This document shows, piece by piece, positions 53,035-61,223 of a stretch of 64,000 nucleotides of DNA; the stretch's first letter is position 1, and each line of letters opens with the position of its first letter. The stretch spans positions 87,879-151,878 of the forward strand of contig JAUYRZ010000042.1 in the NCBI GenBank assembly GCA_030695565.1, written 5' to 3'. A model generated the notes under the pieces. That model was not told where the DNA came from. It searched no databases and saw only the letters and a program-made list of their open reading frames with translations. This DNA comes from Archangium sp. Lineage in GTDB: Bacteria; Myxococcota; Myxococcia; Myxococcales; Myxococcaceae. The translations under genes and the position numbers were made by a program.

Positions 53035-53949
53035 GTGAGGCTCTTCGACGCAGCGCTCGATGCGACGGTCTTGTTCTCCTTCGACCGCACCGGCTTTCGC
53101 CGGCATGCGCGCGCGTTCGACCCGGTGGATCTGGCGGTCGATCTCTCGGGTAAAACCATGCTCGTCACGGGTGCGAACACCGGCCTCGGGCTGGCCACGG
53201 TGAAGACGCTCACGAAGCTCGGTGCGACGGTGGTGATGGCCTGCCGCGACCTGAAGCGGGGAAACGCGGCGCGTGCCGGGGTGCAGGGAAACACGGAGTT
53301 GCTGCAGCTCGACCTCTCCTCGCTCGCCGAGGTCGAGCGCTTCGTGAAGGCCTGGGGTTCCCGGCCGCTCGACGTGTTGATCAACAACGCGGGCGTCTTA
53401 CCCACGGAGCGCCAGACGACGGCCGAAGGGGTCGAGCTGGCCTACGCGACCAACATCGTCGGGCCGGTTGCGCTGACCGAAGGGGTGTTGCCGGTGCTGC
53501 GTTCGTCACGAGGGCGCGTGGTCACGGTGTCGTCGGGCGGCATGTACCCCGTGAAGCTCGATGTCCAGGCGCTGCGTGGTGAGGTGAAGAAGTACGACGG
53601 CGTCGCCGCCTACGCCCAGAGCAAGCGCGCGCAGGTGATCCTGAACGAGCTGTGGGCCGACCGGGAGCCCCTCGTCACCTTCGCCGCGATGCACCCGGGC
53701 TGGGCCGACACCGCGGGGGTGAAAGCTTCGATTCCGACCTTCCATCGCATCACCCAGTCGATCTTGCGGAGCGTCGAGGAAGGCGCTGACACCATCGTGT
53801 GGCTCGCGGCCTGTGCGCGTGTCGCCGGGCAGAGCGGGAAGTTCTGGTTCGATCGTGCCCCCGCGCCGACCCACGCGTTTCCGTGGACTCACGAACGCCC
53901 GGAGGACCGAAGCTTCGAGGTCATCAGCCCTCGCCCGCGGTTCGGCTGA
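53035..53949 (+). CDS. SDR-family dehydrogenase (DHRS12-like)
   Basis: The 304-residue protein has TGANTGLGLATVK for NAD(P) binding, NNAGVL and the catalytic YAQSK. The N-terminal segment (RLFDAALDATVLFSFDRTGF) is typical of DHRS12-like SDRs. I use the GTG at 53035 because that segment begins there. Substrate unknown. It is divergent from the SDR at 52331. Confidence 0.87.
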   Translation: MRLFDAALDATVLFSFDRTGFRRHARAFDPVDLAVDLSGKTMLVTGANTGLGLATVKTLTKLGATVVMACRDLKRGNAARAGVQGNTELLQLDLSSLAEVERFVKAWGSRPLDVLINNAGVLPTERQTTAEGVELAYATNIVGPVALTEGVLPVLRSSRGRVVTVSSGGMYPVKLDVQALRGEVKKYDGVAAYAQSKRAQVILNELWADREPLVTFAAMHPGWADTAGVKASIPTFHRITQSILRSVEEGADTIVWLAACARVAGQSGKFWFDRAPAPTHAFPWTHERPEDRSFEVISPRPRFG

Positions 53950-53972
53950 CGATCCTTTCCCGCATCGTGCCG

Positions 53973-54605
53973 TCAGTGCAGCACGGCGACGCGGGTGGCC
54001 ACGAGCGACACGCCGTAGAGAGAGTAGGCCCCGACGGGGTCCGGGCCGGACCGGCACGAGAGGTAGATCGTGCCCGCCCCGGTCAGGGTGGTCGTCGCGA
54101 GCAGGGACAGGTTGTTGTACTCCGAAGGACCAGACCCTGAATTCGTGAAGTCCAGGCTCGGGCCGCCCAGGGTCGAGGTGATCGAGCAGAGGAGGCTGTG
54201 CGCCCCGGCCGTCGGGCTGGCGATTCCGTAGAGCTTCGCGGCCACGACGTAGCTGCCCGCAGGCACCGCCACCGAGGTCACCGTCGAGAGACCCTGCGTC
54301 GACTGGATCGAACCCCCGCCGGGCTGCGAGGCCCACGATTCGGGGCTCATCTCGCGAAGCTGCGAGAAGTTGTAGTTCACCTCGGCGGCGGTCGCGGGGC
54401 TGTTGGCGACGAAGCAATACTGCAGACCGTTGGGGCAGTTTCCGCTGGCCGCCCAGGCGGTCCCGGCAGCGAGGGCGACCAGCCCGACGAGCGCACCCCT
54501 CTGCAGCCGTCGCCGTGGCTGGGCCTTCTCCAGGTCGACGAGGCGCGACCGCAGGGTGGCTACTTCGGTGTCGAGCGCCTTCAGGGCTTCATTCGGGTCG
54601 AGCAT
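53973..54605 (-). CDS. Secreted protein with tail-fibre-like NxPATAAEVN motif
   Basis: The 210-residue product has a short cytoplasmic coiled-coil-like start (EVATLRSRLVDLEKAQ) and one hydrophobic segment (GALVGLVALAAGTAWAAS). The motif NSPATAAEVNYNFSQLRE, often seen before beta-rich tails in tail-collar and secreted proteins, follows. The rest is a beta-sandwich-like region. It could be a type II membrane or exported protein. The ATG at 54605 has GGAG upstream. Confidence 0.77.
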   Translation of the reverse strand: MLDPNEALKALDTEVATLRSRLVDLEKAQPRRRLQRGALVGLVALAAGTAWAASGNCPNGLQYCFVANSPATAAEVNYNFSQLREMSPESWASQPGGGSIQSTQGLSTVTSVAVPAGSYVVAAKLYGIASPTAGAHSLLCSITSTLGGPSLDFTNSGSGPSEYNNLSLLATTTLTGAGTIYLSCRSGPDPVGAYSLYGVSLVATRVAVLH

Positions 54606-54660
54606 GGGAACTCCAGGGTGGGGATTGGGGATAAGACGCGGAGACTTGGTGAAGAGCAAG

Positions 54661-54935
54661 TCAGGCCTCGCTCCGTGACGACACCAGCATCGTGGCCATC
54701 GCCCGCGTGACAGCCGGTGTGACGCGCGCGTTGCCGACGTTCGCGTATCGCCAGGCCTTGTCGTCGGAGTCTTGTTGATGAGCTCGATCCGCTCCGCGAT
54801 CTGCACCGCAGCTGCGCCTGGAAGCTCGCCACCTCGTGGATGGTGTTCTCGTTGAGCAGGTCCCTCGAACCGCTTCGGGCGCAGTGTCCCCATGGGCCGA
54901 CCCATGAACGGACGAAGTGGGTCAGCTACGAGCGC
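54661..54935 (-). pseudogene. Multiply frameshifted unrecognised remnant
   Basis: Three minus-strand frames join as a plausible protein. First comes RDLLNENTIHEVASFQAQL, then VQIAERIELIN in a second frame, then DSDDKAWRYANVGNARVTP in a third, ending with TGA at 54661. I do not recognise the family. The remaining 54606-55008 sequence is intergenic with no other coding signal. Confidence 0.3.
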
Positions 54936-55008
54936 GCCCATCCGCCTTCTCTCGATGGCGAGCGGGGGGCGAAGCCCTTCGTTCCCGAAGCGAACACGCG
55001 CAGCTCTC

Positions 55009-55036
55009 TTGACATGAAGAATCTTGACGTTAAGCT
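55009..55036 (+). promoter_or_regulatory. Promoter of the MarR-pirin-NmrA operon
   Basis: TTGACA (55009-55014) and TAAGCT (55031-55036) are 16 bp apart. The -10 box ends 7 nt before the GTG at 55044, so the transcript should be leaderless or nearly so. Confidence 0.6.
55023..55034. promoter_or_regulatory. MarR-type operator candidate, CTTGACGTTAAG
   Basis: The 12-mer is a near-palindrome (10 of 12 positions symmetric) that overlaps the -10 box. It resembles operators of autoregulating MarR proteins. The MarR gene follows directly. Confidence 0.55.
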
Positions 55037-55043
55037 AAGTTCC

Positions 55044-55499
55044 GTGAGCGACACGTCGGGCACCCACCTCTGGCTGGTCCTGATGAAGGCGCACCGCGCG
55101 CTGGCGCGGCACGCGAAGCAGAGCATCGAGGGGCTCGAGCTTGGCTTCTCGGACTTCGTCATCCTCGAACTGCTGCTCCATCGGGGCCCTCAGCCGGTGA
55201 ACGCGATCGGCAGGCGCATCGAGCTGACCAGCGGCGCGATCACGACCGCGGTGGACCGGCTCGAGGCGCGCGGGCTGGTCGCGCGGACGCACGACGCCGA
55301 GGACCGGCGGGTTCGCACGGTGTCGCTGACCAAGGAGGGGCGGAGGCAGATCACCGCCGCGTTCGAGCAGCACCAGCGCTCGATGATCCGGGCCGCGTCC
55401 GGCCTGACCAGCGGCGAGCGGGCCAGCTTGATCGCCCTCGTGAAGAAGCTCGGCACCACCGCCGAGGAGCAGCTGAGAGGAGCCAGCGATGTTCCGTGA
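55044..55499 (+). CDS. MarR-family transcriptional regulator
   Basis: The 151-residue protein has the winged-helix core (RRIELTSGAITTAVDRLEARG, then RTHDAEDRRVRTVSLTKEG) typical of MarR. Effectors are usually small phenolics or electrophiles; here unknown. I choose the GTG at 55044, not the ATG at 55014, because that ATG overlaps the -35 hexamer. The coding part overlaps the next gene by 11 nt. It likely represses its own operon through the operator at 55023. Confidence 0.9.
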   Translation: MSDTSGTHLWLVLMKAHRALARHAKQSIEGLELGFSDFVILELLLHRGPQPVNAIGRRIELTSGAITTAVDRLEARGLVARTHDAEDRRVRTVSLTKEGRRQITAAFEQHQRSMIRAASGLTSGERASLIALVKKLGTTAEEQLRGASDVP

Positions 55500-56370
55500 G
55501 GTCGTCCAGGTCATCACCTCCCACCGGCAGACGGAGGGGGGAGGGTTCGTGGTGCGGCGACCGTTCCCGACGCCAGGGTTCGCGCACGCCGACCCGTTCC
55601 TGCTGCTCGACGAGATGGGACCGGTCGAGTACCGGCCCGGAGAGGCGATCGGCGCGCCCGACCACCCGCACCGCGGCTTCGAGACCGTGACGTACGTCCT
55701 CGAGGGGGAGGCGGAGCACGCCGACTCGGCGGGCCACCGCGGTCGGATCGGGCCCGGCGACGTCCAGTGGATGACGGCGGGGCGCGGCGTCGTCCACGCG
55801 GAGATGCCATCGCGCGTCATGCATGAGCGCGGTGGTCGGATGCACGGCTTCCAGCTCTGGGTGAACCTGCCCGCGCGCGACAAGATGGTGCCGCCTCGCT
55901 ACCAGGAGATCCCGAGCTCGAGCATCCCGAGCGCCTCTACGCCCGACGGCCTGGCTACGGTGAGGGTGATCGCCGGCGAGGCGCTCGGCGCGCGCGCCCA
56001 GATCGAGACGCGAACACCGATCGGGTATCAGCACTGGCGCTTCGAAGCGGGCGCCGCGCTCGAGGTCCCGCTCCCCCGCGCCCACGCCGCGTACGTCTAC
56101 GTGTTCGACGGCTCTGTCGCCGTCGCAGGGCGCACCCTGCAAGCGGGTCAGTTCGCCGTACTGGGCGCCGGAGACACCGTCCCGTTCGCGGCGAGCGACC
56201 TGGGGCAGGCGCTCCTGCTCTCGGGCATCCCTCTCGGCGAGCCCGTCGTCCAGTACGGACCGTTCGTGATGAACACGGCGCACGAGATCGAACAGGCCAT
56301 CCTCGACTACCGAGCCGGCAGGCTCGGGGCGATCGACCACGCAGAACCCCCACAAGGAGAACACACATGA
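55489..56370 (+). CDS. Pirin family protein
   Basis: The 293-residue bicupin protein has the pirin motifs GFVVRRPFPTPGFAHADPF, APDHPHRGFETVTYVLEGE and VQWMTAGRGVVHAEMP, with the metal-binding His residues. It is translationally coupled to MarR upstream and NmrA downstream. Pirin with MarR suggests a response to phenolic compounds or oxidants. It is distinct from the pirin at 37770. Confidence 0.93.
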   Translation: MFREVVQVITSHRQTEGGGFVVRRPFPTPGFAHADPFLLLDEMGPVEYRPGEAIGAPDHPHRGFETVTYVLEGEAEHADSAGHRGRIGPGDVQWMTAGRGVVHAEMPSRVMHERGGRMHGFQLWVNLPARDKMVPPRYQEIPSSSIPSASTPDGLATVRVIAGEALGARAQIETRTPIGYQHWRFEAGAALEVPLPRAHAAYVYVFDGSVAVAGRTLQAGQFAVLGAGDTVPFAASDLGQALLLSGIPLGEPVVQYGPFVMNTAHEIEQAILDYRAGRLGAIDHAEPPQGEHT

Positions 56371-57218
56371 GCACCATCCTCGTCACCGGAGCCACAGGCA
56401 AGCAGGGCGGCGCGGTCGCGCGCGGCCTCATCAAGCGCGGCCACACGGTCCGCGCCTTGACGCGCAAGCCCGACGGAGCTGCTGCGAAGGCGCTCGCGGA
56501 TGCGGGCGCCCGGATCGTGGTCGGAGCCCTCGAGGACCGCGCATCGCTCGATCGAGCGGTCGCCGGCACCGACGCCGTCTTCTCGATGGGCACGCCATTC
56601 GAACAGGGCCCCGACGTCGAGGTTCGGCAAGGAGTCACCGTCGCCGACGCGGCGAAGGCCGCCGGCGCGTACCTCGTCTACACGTCTGTCGCCTCGGCCG
56701 ATCGCGCCACCGGCGTCCCGCACTTCGAGAGCAAGTACCGCGTCGAGCAGCACATCCGGTCGAGCGGGGCGAAGGCGGCGATCATCGCGCCGGTGTACTT
56801 CATGGAGAACGTGTACTTCGCGGCCGACCAGCTCCGGGCTGGCGTGTATGCGACGCCCCTGACGCCGGGCCGCAAGCTCGCGCAGATCGCTGTCGACGAC
56901 ATCGCCCAATGCGCGATCGTCGCCCTCGAGGATCCGGCGCGATTCGCGGGCACGCGCTTTGACCTGGCGGGAGACGAGGTGAGCGGAGAGGACGCAGTCG
57001 CAACTCTGACCCGTGTTACCGGCCGACCGTTCAGCTACTTCCAGGTCCCGATGGAGATGATCCGCAAGGGCATGGGCGAGGACGGGGCGCTCATGTACGA
57101 GTGGTTCGAGCGCACCGGCTATGACGTCGATCGTGCGAGGCTCGCCAGCGCCTTCCCCGGCGTGGCCTGGACCTCGTTCGCGGATTGGGCCCGCCGCCAG
57201 CCGGGGCTCGGTGCCTGA
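56367..57218 (+). CDS. NmrA-family NAD(P)-binding protein
   Basis: The 283-residue protein has the N-terminal Rossmann motif TGATGKQGGAVARGL, and ALTRKPDGAAA and YTSVASADRATGVPHF-like segments of NmrA/HSCARG-type redox sensors or reductases. The ATG overlaps the pirin stop as ATGA. It completes a three-gene operon. Confidence 0.9.
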   Translation: MSTILVTGATGKQGGAVARGLIKRGHTVRALTRKPDGAAAKALADAGARIVVGALEDRASLDRAVAGTDAVFSMGTPFEQGPDVEVRQGVTVADAAKAAGAYLVYTSVASADRATGVPHFESKYRVEQHIRSSGAKAAIIAPVYFMENVYFAADQLRAGVYATPLTPGRKLAQIAVDDIAQCAIVALEDPARFAGTRFDLAGDEVSGEDAVATLTRVTGRPFSYFQVPMEMIRKGMGEDGALMYEWFERTGYDVDRARLASAFPGVAWTSFADWARRQPGLGA

Positions 57219-57405
57219 GCGTCGCTGGGCGATCGTCGGCCGACACATCGCCCTGGTCGGTCGAGCGCTCGTCGGGAGGCAAACCCACCGGGAGGGACCC
57301 GGTTCAACTTCGACCCGGCCCCGGACGGCAAGGTCATCGAATTCCACAGCCCGGTGCATGAGCCGACCGGCGGCGTGTCAGCACGAGAGCGGAAAGAGAG
57401 AGAAG
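57219..57405. other. Gap with possible coding relic
   Basis: One plus-strand frame at ~57299-57365 reads FNFDPAPDGKVIEFHSPVHE, coherent but unassigned, and fades before the next gene. No other feature is seen. Confidence 0.3.
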
Positions 57406-58062
57406 ATGCATTCCGAGAGAAACCACCAAGAAGCGACTGTCCCGACTCTTTATTATCGGCCGGGCGCCTGCGCGCTGGCCCCGCATATCCTGCTCCATTG
57501 GGTCGGAGTGGAGCATGTCGCCAAGCGGGCCGAACGGAACGATCACGAACTGCTCGCGATCAACCCCAGCGGGGCCGTCCCCGCCTTCCGCACCGCGGAT
57601 GGCCATGGGCTGACGCAGGCCGCCGCGATCATGCAGCACATCGCCCGGCGCGCCGGGCGCGAAGACCTCCTGGGCGCCGACGATCCGACCGCGCAGGACG
57701 AGGTCGCCGTATGGCTGTCGTTCTTCACCGGCGACTTCCACCCGAGCTTCTGGCCCTATTTCGCGCCGAGGATGTACATCTCGGGCTCGGTGGAGGAGCA
57801 ATATCCGGCGGTGAAGCGCGCCGGCATCAAGCTGGTGCAAAGCGGTTTGGCGAAGATCGACGCACACCTTGCGGGGCGGGAGACCTTCGTCGGTGGCTCG
57901 AAGACGGTGGTGGACGCCTACTCGGTGCCCATGCTGCGGTGGGCCAAGAATATCGACGGGGTCGACTTCACCGCCTATGCGAACGCCGCCCGCTTGTACG
58001 AGACGATCATCTCGGACCCGGGCGTCGTTGCCGCGATGAAGCATCAGGGCATCGAACCCTGA
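57406..58062 (+). CDS. Glutathione S-transferase family protein
   Basis: The 218-residue protein has a thioredoxin-fold N-terminus (TLYYRPGACALAPHI), typical of beta-class GSTs, and a helical C-terminal domain (WLSFFTGDFHPSFWPYF, VDAYSVPMLRWAKN). NPSGAVPAF is the conserved cis-Pro segment. It should conjugate glutathione or act as an isomerase. It lies downstream of the MarR operon and could detoxify the electrophile sensed there. Codon choice (TTATTATCGG) differs from neighbours. Confidence 0.9.
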   Translation: MHSERNHQEATVPTLYYRPGACALAPHILLHWVGVEHVAKRAERNDHELLAINPSGAVPAFRTADGHGLTQAAAIMQHIARRAGREDLLGADDPTAQDEVAVWLSFFTGDFHPSFWPYFAPRMYISGSVEEQYPAVKRAGIKLVQSGLAKIDAHLAGRETFVGGSKTVVDAYSVPMLRWAKNIDGVDFTAYANAARLYETIISDPGVVAAMKHQGIEP

Positions 58063-58097
58063 GCGGCAAGTATCACGGGCCCTCTGGCAAATTGGAT

Positions 58098-58110
58098 AGG
58101 AGCAATCACG
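58098..58110 (+). promoter_or_regulatory. AGGAG ribosome binding site before an in-frame ACG codon
   Basis: AGGAG at 58098-58102 is 5 nt before ACG (58108-58110). ACG-CGC-GCG-ATC-GTG reads where homologues have M-R-A-I-V, so the ancestral ATG may have become ACG. Confidence 0.5.
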
Positions 58111-58119
58111 CGCGCGATC

Positions 58120-59058
58120 GTGGCAAGCAAACCAGGCGGTCCGGAGGTCCTCGAGATCGTCGAGACGGCCGAACCCGAGGTCCGGGACGGCGAAGTGAAG
58201 ATCAGGGTCCACGCGTTCGGACTGAACAAGGCCGAGAGTTACTACCGAGCCGGTAACTACGGGATCTTCAGCCCTGAGTTGGCCCTGGGATACGAGGCGG
58301 TCGGTGAGATCGTCGAAGATCCGAGCGGTCGCATGGCGCGAGGTCAAAGAGTGGCGACGGCGATGGGCGGCATGATGACCCAGCGGCACGGCGGCTATGC
58401 AGAATTCATCACCGTAAACGCAAGCAACGCGATCCCCATCGATAGCGGGTTGGAGTGGACCGAACTTGCCGCGCTGCCCGAGGCGTATCTGACGGTATGG
58501 GGCGCGCTCGAAAAGAGTCTGAGGATCGCCAAGGGCCAGTGGCTTTTGGTACGTGGGGCTACATCGAGCCTCGGCCTGGCGGCGGTAGCGTATGCAAAGA
58601 TGCGAGACCTTACCGTGATTGCCACGTCGCGCCGGGCCGATCATGTCGTCGTCGATGCTGGGCAGATCGGCGACTCGGTGCTTTCGCTTCGACCGGGAGG
58701 GGTGGATCACGCCATCGAGGTTATCGGCGCGGCGACGCTTCTCGACACGGCACGCTGCGTGAGGTCCTGGGGAGAGGTCGTGGTTGTCGGACTGCTGGGA
58801 GGGCCGCCGATCCTCAACAACTTCAACCTGATGATGGACATCCCCAACACCGTGAAACTCAGTTTCTTCAATAGTCAGATGCTGGGTTCCGACGCGCTCC
58901 CTCTCCGGGATGCACCGCTTAGTGAGATCGCCAACGGAATTGCAGGCGGTGGTGTTCCAAGCAGTCTGGCCAAGGTGTTCCCGGTTGAGCACATCAAAGA
59001 AGCGCATCATCTGTTGGACGGCGGTACCGCCGGCGGCAAGATCGTGGTGACCAGATAG
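58120..59058 (+). CDS. MDR-family zinc-independent quinone oxidoreductase-like protein
   Basis: The 312-residue (316 from ACG) product is an MDR-family alcohol dehydrogenase/quinone oxidoreductase. It shows GYEAVGEIVEDPSG, RGATSSLGLAAVAYAK for NADP binding and GGTAGGKIVVTR at the end. No structural-zinc Cys cluster is present. The first in-frame standard start is GTG at 58120, but the AGGAG and N-terminal similarity point to the ACG at 58108. Codon use is less GC-biased than the neighbours, which suggests transfer. Confidence 0.87.
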   Translation: MASKPGGPEVLEIVETAEPEVRDGEVKIRVHAFGLNKAESYYRAGNYGIFSPELALGYEAVGEIVEDPSGRMARGQRVATAMGGMMTQRHGGYAEFITVNASNAIPIDSGLEWTELAALPEAYLTVWGALEKSLRIAKGQWLLVRGATSSLGLAAVAYAKMRDLTVIATSRRADHVVVDAGQIGDSVLSLRPGGVDHAIEVIGAATLLDTARCVRSWGEVVVVGLLGGPPILNNFNLMMDIPNTVKLSFFNSQMLGSDALPLRDAPLSEIANGIAGGGVPSSLAKVFPVEHIKEAHHLLDGGTAGGKIVVTR

Positions 59059-59540
59059 GGCCCCGCTCAACCGCCTAGGCAGCGGCCTCACTTTTCGTTC
59101 ACGGGTCTGGGCGGCAGCCTCCGCATGTTGTTCTGCGGCCGGCGAATCGCCGCTTTCTATTCGAAGAGGCCGCAGCGCCGTTCTCGGGCGTCCAGCCAAG
59201 CTCCGTCGGCTTCGGCGAACCCGAGGCTTTCCGCCATTACCTCCAGTGCATGCTGCACCAGGCGCTCAGCTCTCTGGTGGCCACCCGGGGGCCGGCTCCG
59301 TCCCGCGAAAACGGGCTCCGCTGTTAAACGCTGTCGGTCCCTCTCTCCCCGCTGGCCAGAAGAGAGAGCGCGAACGCCGTCCAGAACGCCCTCGTCGCGC
59401 GCTCCTTCACGGCCACGGCGCTCTCTGCGCGAACGCTGTCCACGCGCGCGGCGCACACGCCGATCGTTGAAGGGCGCGGAAACGTGGGGGAGAAACGCAA
59501 CGGCCCCGGAGATCGCTCTCCGAGGCTTCTGGTAAAAGGT

Positions 59541-59566
59541 GCGGGGTCGCGTTTCCGCAACCCCGC
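59541..59566. repeat. GC-rich hairpin
   Basis: GCGGGGT (59541-59547) and ACCCCGC (59560-59566) pair around CGCGTTTCCGCA, whose ends pair partly as well. Its role is unclear; it may be a terminator or recombination site. Confidence 0.4.
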
Positions 59567-59726
59567 GTGAATGGCTCAAAAATCGTCCGCCCACGTTTCG
59601 CCCCGGAGATTAACAACGACGGCTCTAAGGCGTTGAAACTACGTGAGCTTTCCGGGCGGTCGTTCGAGTGGTTTTTGTCCTCGCCTGTTAACCGCCACCG
59701 TTCGGATGCCCTTTGGAGTCCCGTCG

Positions 59727-59760
59727 TCCGTTATGCTCCTGTTCGTACGTCCGTATAACG
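59727..59760. promoter_or_regulatory. Inverted-repeat operator of the toxin-antitoxin operon
   Basis: CGTTAT (59729-59734) and ATAACG (59755-59760) form an inverted repeat flanking the palindrome CGTACG. It lies 8 nt before the antitoxin ATG, the usual place for autorepression. Confidence 0.5.
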
Positions 59761-59768
59761 AGGCCACC

Positions 59769-59993
59769 ATGATCAAGAAGCTCTCCGCCGTCGGTAACAG
59801 TCTTGGACTCATCATCGAGCGCCCGATCCTCGAGCTGCTCCACATCACCAAGGACACCTCGCTTGAGGTCAAGACCGACGGCGAAGCGCTCATCATTCGC
59901 CCCGTGAAGCTCAGCAAGAAGGAACGCCTCTGCGAGTCGACGAAGCGCATGATGGCCACGCACGAGGAGACGCTCAGGAAGCTCGCGAAATGA
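59769..59993 (+). CDS. AbrB/MazE-type antitoxin
   Basis: The 74-residue protein has the SpoVT/AbrB DNA-binding swapped-hairpin motif (MIKKLSAVGNSLGLIIERPI, then TSLEVKTDGEALIIRP). A charged C-terminal helix (ESTKRMMATHEETLRKLA) probably wraps the toxin. Its stop overlaps the toxin start as ATGA. A divergent inverted repeat lies upstream. Confidence 0.9.
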   Translation: MIKKLSAVGNSLGLIIERPILELLHITKDTSLEVKTDGEALIIRPVKLSKKERLCESTKRMMATHEETLRKLAK

Positions 59994-60394
59994 CCGCGGC
60001 GGAACTGGTCTTCCTCGACGTCGAAGACGTCATCGAACTCCACGCAGCTCAGCTCGAGGTGTTCGGCGGGGGCACCGGCCTGCGAGACCGCGGACTGCTC
60101 GAGTCGGCGGTCGCGCAACCGCAAGCCTCGTTCGGTGAGCAATACGCGCACGACGGGTTGTTCTCCATGGCCGCCGCGTACCTGTTCCACATCGTCAGCA
60201 ACCACCCGTTCGTCGACGGCAACAAGCGAGCGGGCCTGCTGTCGGCGTTGGTCTTCCTCGACCTCAATGGCATCACCATCGCGCGCCCCTCCGACGCGCT
60301 CTACGAGCTGACCATGGGCGTGGCCGAGGGGCGGCTCGAGAAGCCAGCGATCGCCGCCGAGCTCGAGCGCATCGCCAAACTGATCGTCTCGTAG
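59990..60394 (+). CDS. doc: Death-on-curing (Doc) family toxin
   Basis: The 134-residue Fic-fold toxin has the Doc motif HPFVDGNKR (residues 72-80) and FLDLNG after it. Doc phosphorylates EF-Tu and stops translation (known for phage P1). It is coupled to an AbrB-type rather than Phd-type antitoxin. Such mixed pairings are common in mobile DNA, and the recombinase at 61224 fits that. Confidence 0.93.
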   Translation: MTAAELVFLDVEDVIELHAAQLEVFGGGTGLRDRGLLESAVAQPQASFGEQYAHDGLFSMAAAYLFHIVSNHPFVDGNKRAGLLSALVFLDLNGITIARPSDALYELTMGVAEGRLEKPAIAAELERIAKLIVS

Positions 60395-60424
60395 TCCGAG
60401 CCGATCGCTGCACGGGAGTCAGTC

Positions 60425-61005
60425 ATGGCGTCGCGCCGCCCAGCCCCAGCGCCTCGACCCTCGGCGGAAGTTCTCACCGCGCGCATGGCGGGCATCGGAA
60501 TGAACTTCGCCGCAACGCCGCAATGGGACGCGGACCTCGAGCCAACGCTCGTCTACGCCGCGCAGTCGGCATGGACGACGACGACCTGCGCGTCCTCTCG
60601 GTGCTCACGACCTGGCTCGGTGTGCATCACCACGTCGTCGACGCGGACCGCCTGGTGCAGTTGGTGCGCGGCGACCGCTCCAAACGCGTGCGCGCCTACT
60701 GGGCCGCCATCGCCTTCTGGCTCGTGAAAAATCGGCGGCTCGCGAGACTGCGCACGACGTACCGCGGGCCCCGGGTCGACCTGCTCACCGCCGGCACGGA
60801 CTTCCAGGTGAAGCGTCGAGGGGAAGACGCGCGCTTCCTCGGCTCGCCGCTGCGAGTGCCCGCCGGCACCTTGCGCGATCGGGCGCAAGACGTGCTGGCT
60901 CCCGCGACGCTGGCCCAGATGCACATCGGTTACAGGAATCGACTCCTCACGGCCCGATCTGGCGAGCTGACGCGTCGACGGTCCTTGAGCGAACGCCACA
61001 GCTGA
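60425..61005 (+). pseudogene. Frameshifted hypothetical protein
   Basis: One frame begins MASRRPAPAPRPSAEVLTAR and runs to LEPTLVYAA; near 60563 a single base is missing. The next frame continues as VGMDDDDLRVLSVLTTWLGVH and runs to 61005. The joined product would be ~193 residues, and the second half is Arg-rich but coherent (RVPAGTLRDRAQDVLAPATL). Family not recognised. It lies between toxin and recombinase. Confidence 0.6.
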
Positions 61006-61223
61006 GCCTCGCCGGGGCTCCTCGCCGCGGGCCCTGCTCGGTCGCAACGGCCCAGGTCAACGGGGTGTCCCACTCGGCCTTCGGGCCCGCGTTTAAGGGG
61101 CATGAACGCGACCTGCGGCCTCGTCGAATCGACTGGATGCACCCAGCCACCAGAGGTGGTGTCCCCAAAGCCGCGCGGTTCCGGCTCTGGAGACAACATG
61201 CATCAGCTACATTCATCTTCTTC

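Larger units (their letters stand above)
59059..59768. other. 710-nt stretch without a confident gene
   Basis: Several overlapping frames exist on both strands, but none has a clear start, domain or consistent codon pattern. The minus-strand frame 59157-59594 ends in a plausible sequence (ESLGFAEADGAWLDARERRC) but is Arg-rich upstream. It may be decayed mobile-element DNA. It contains the hairpin at 59541 and the operator region at 59727. Confidence 0.4.

Noticed and set aside
55014..55016. ATG as start of the MarR gene
   Set aside because: It lies within the -35/-10 promoter region, so the GTG at 55044 was preferred.
59157..59594. Minus-strand ORF of 145 codons as a real gene
   Set aside because: The last 30 residues look plausible, but the upstream part is Arg-rich and a second frame competes. 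There is no start signal.
60523..61005. Second half of the frameshifted ORF as an independent gene
   Set aside because: Its coherent part begins in mid-protein, and the upstream frame supplies the missing N-terminus after a one-base shift.
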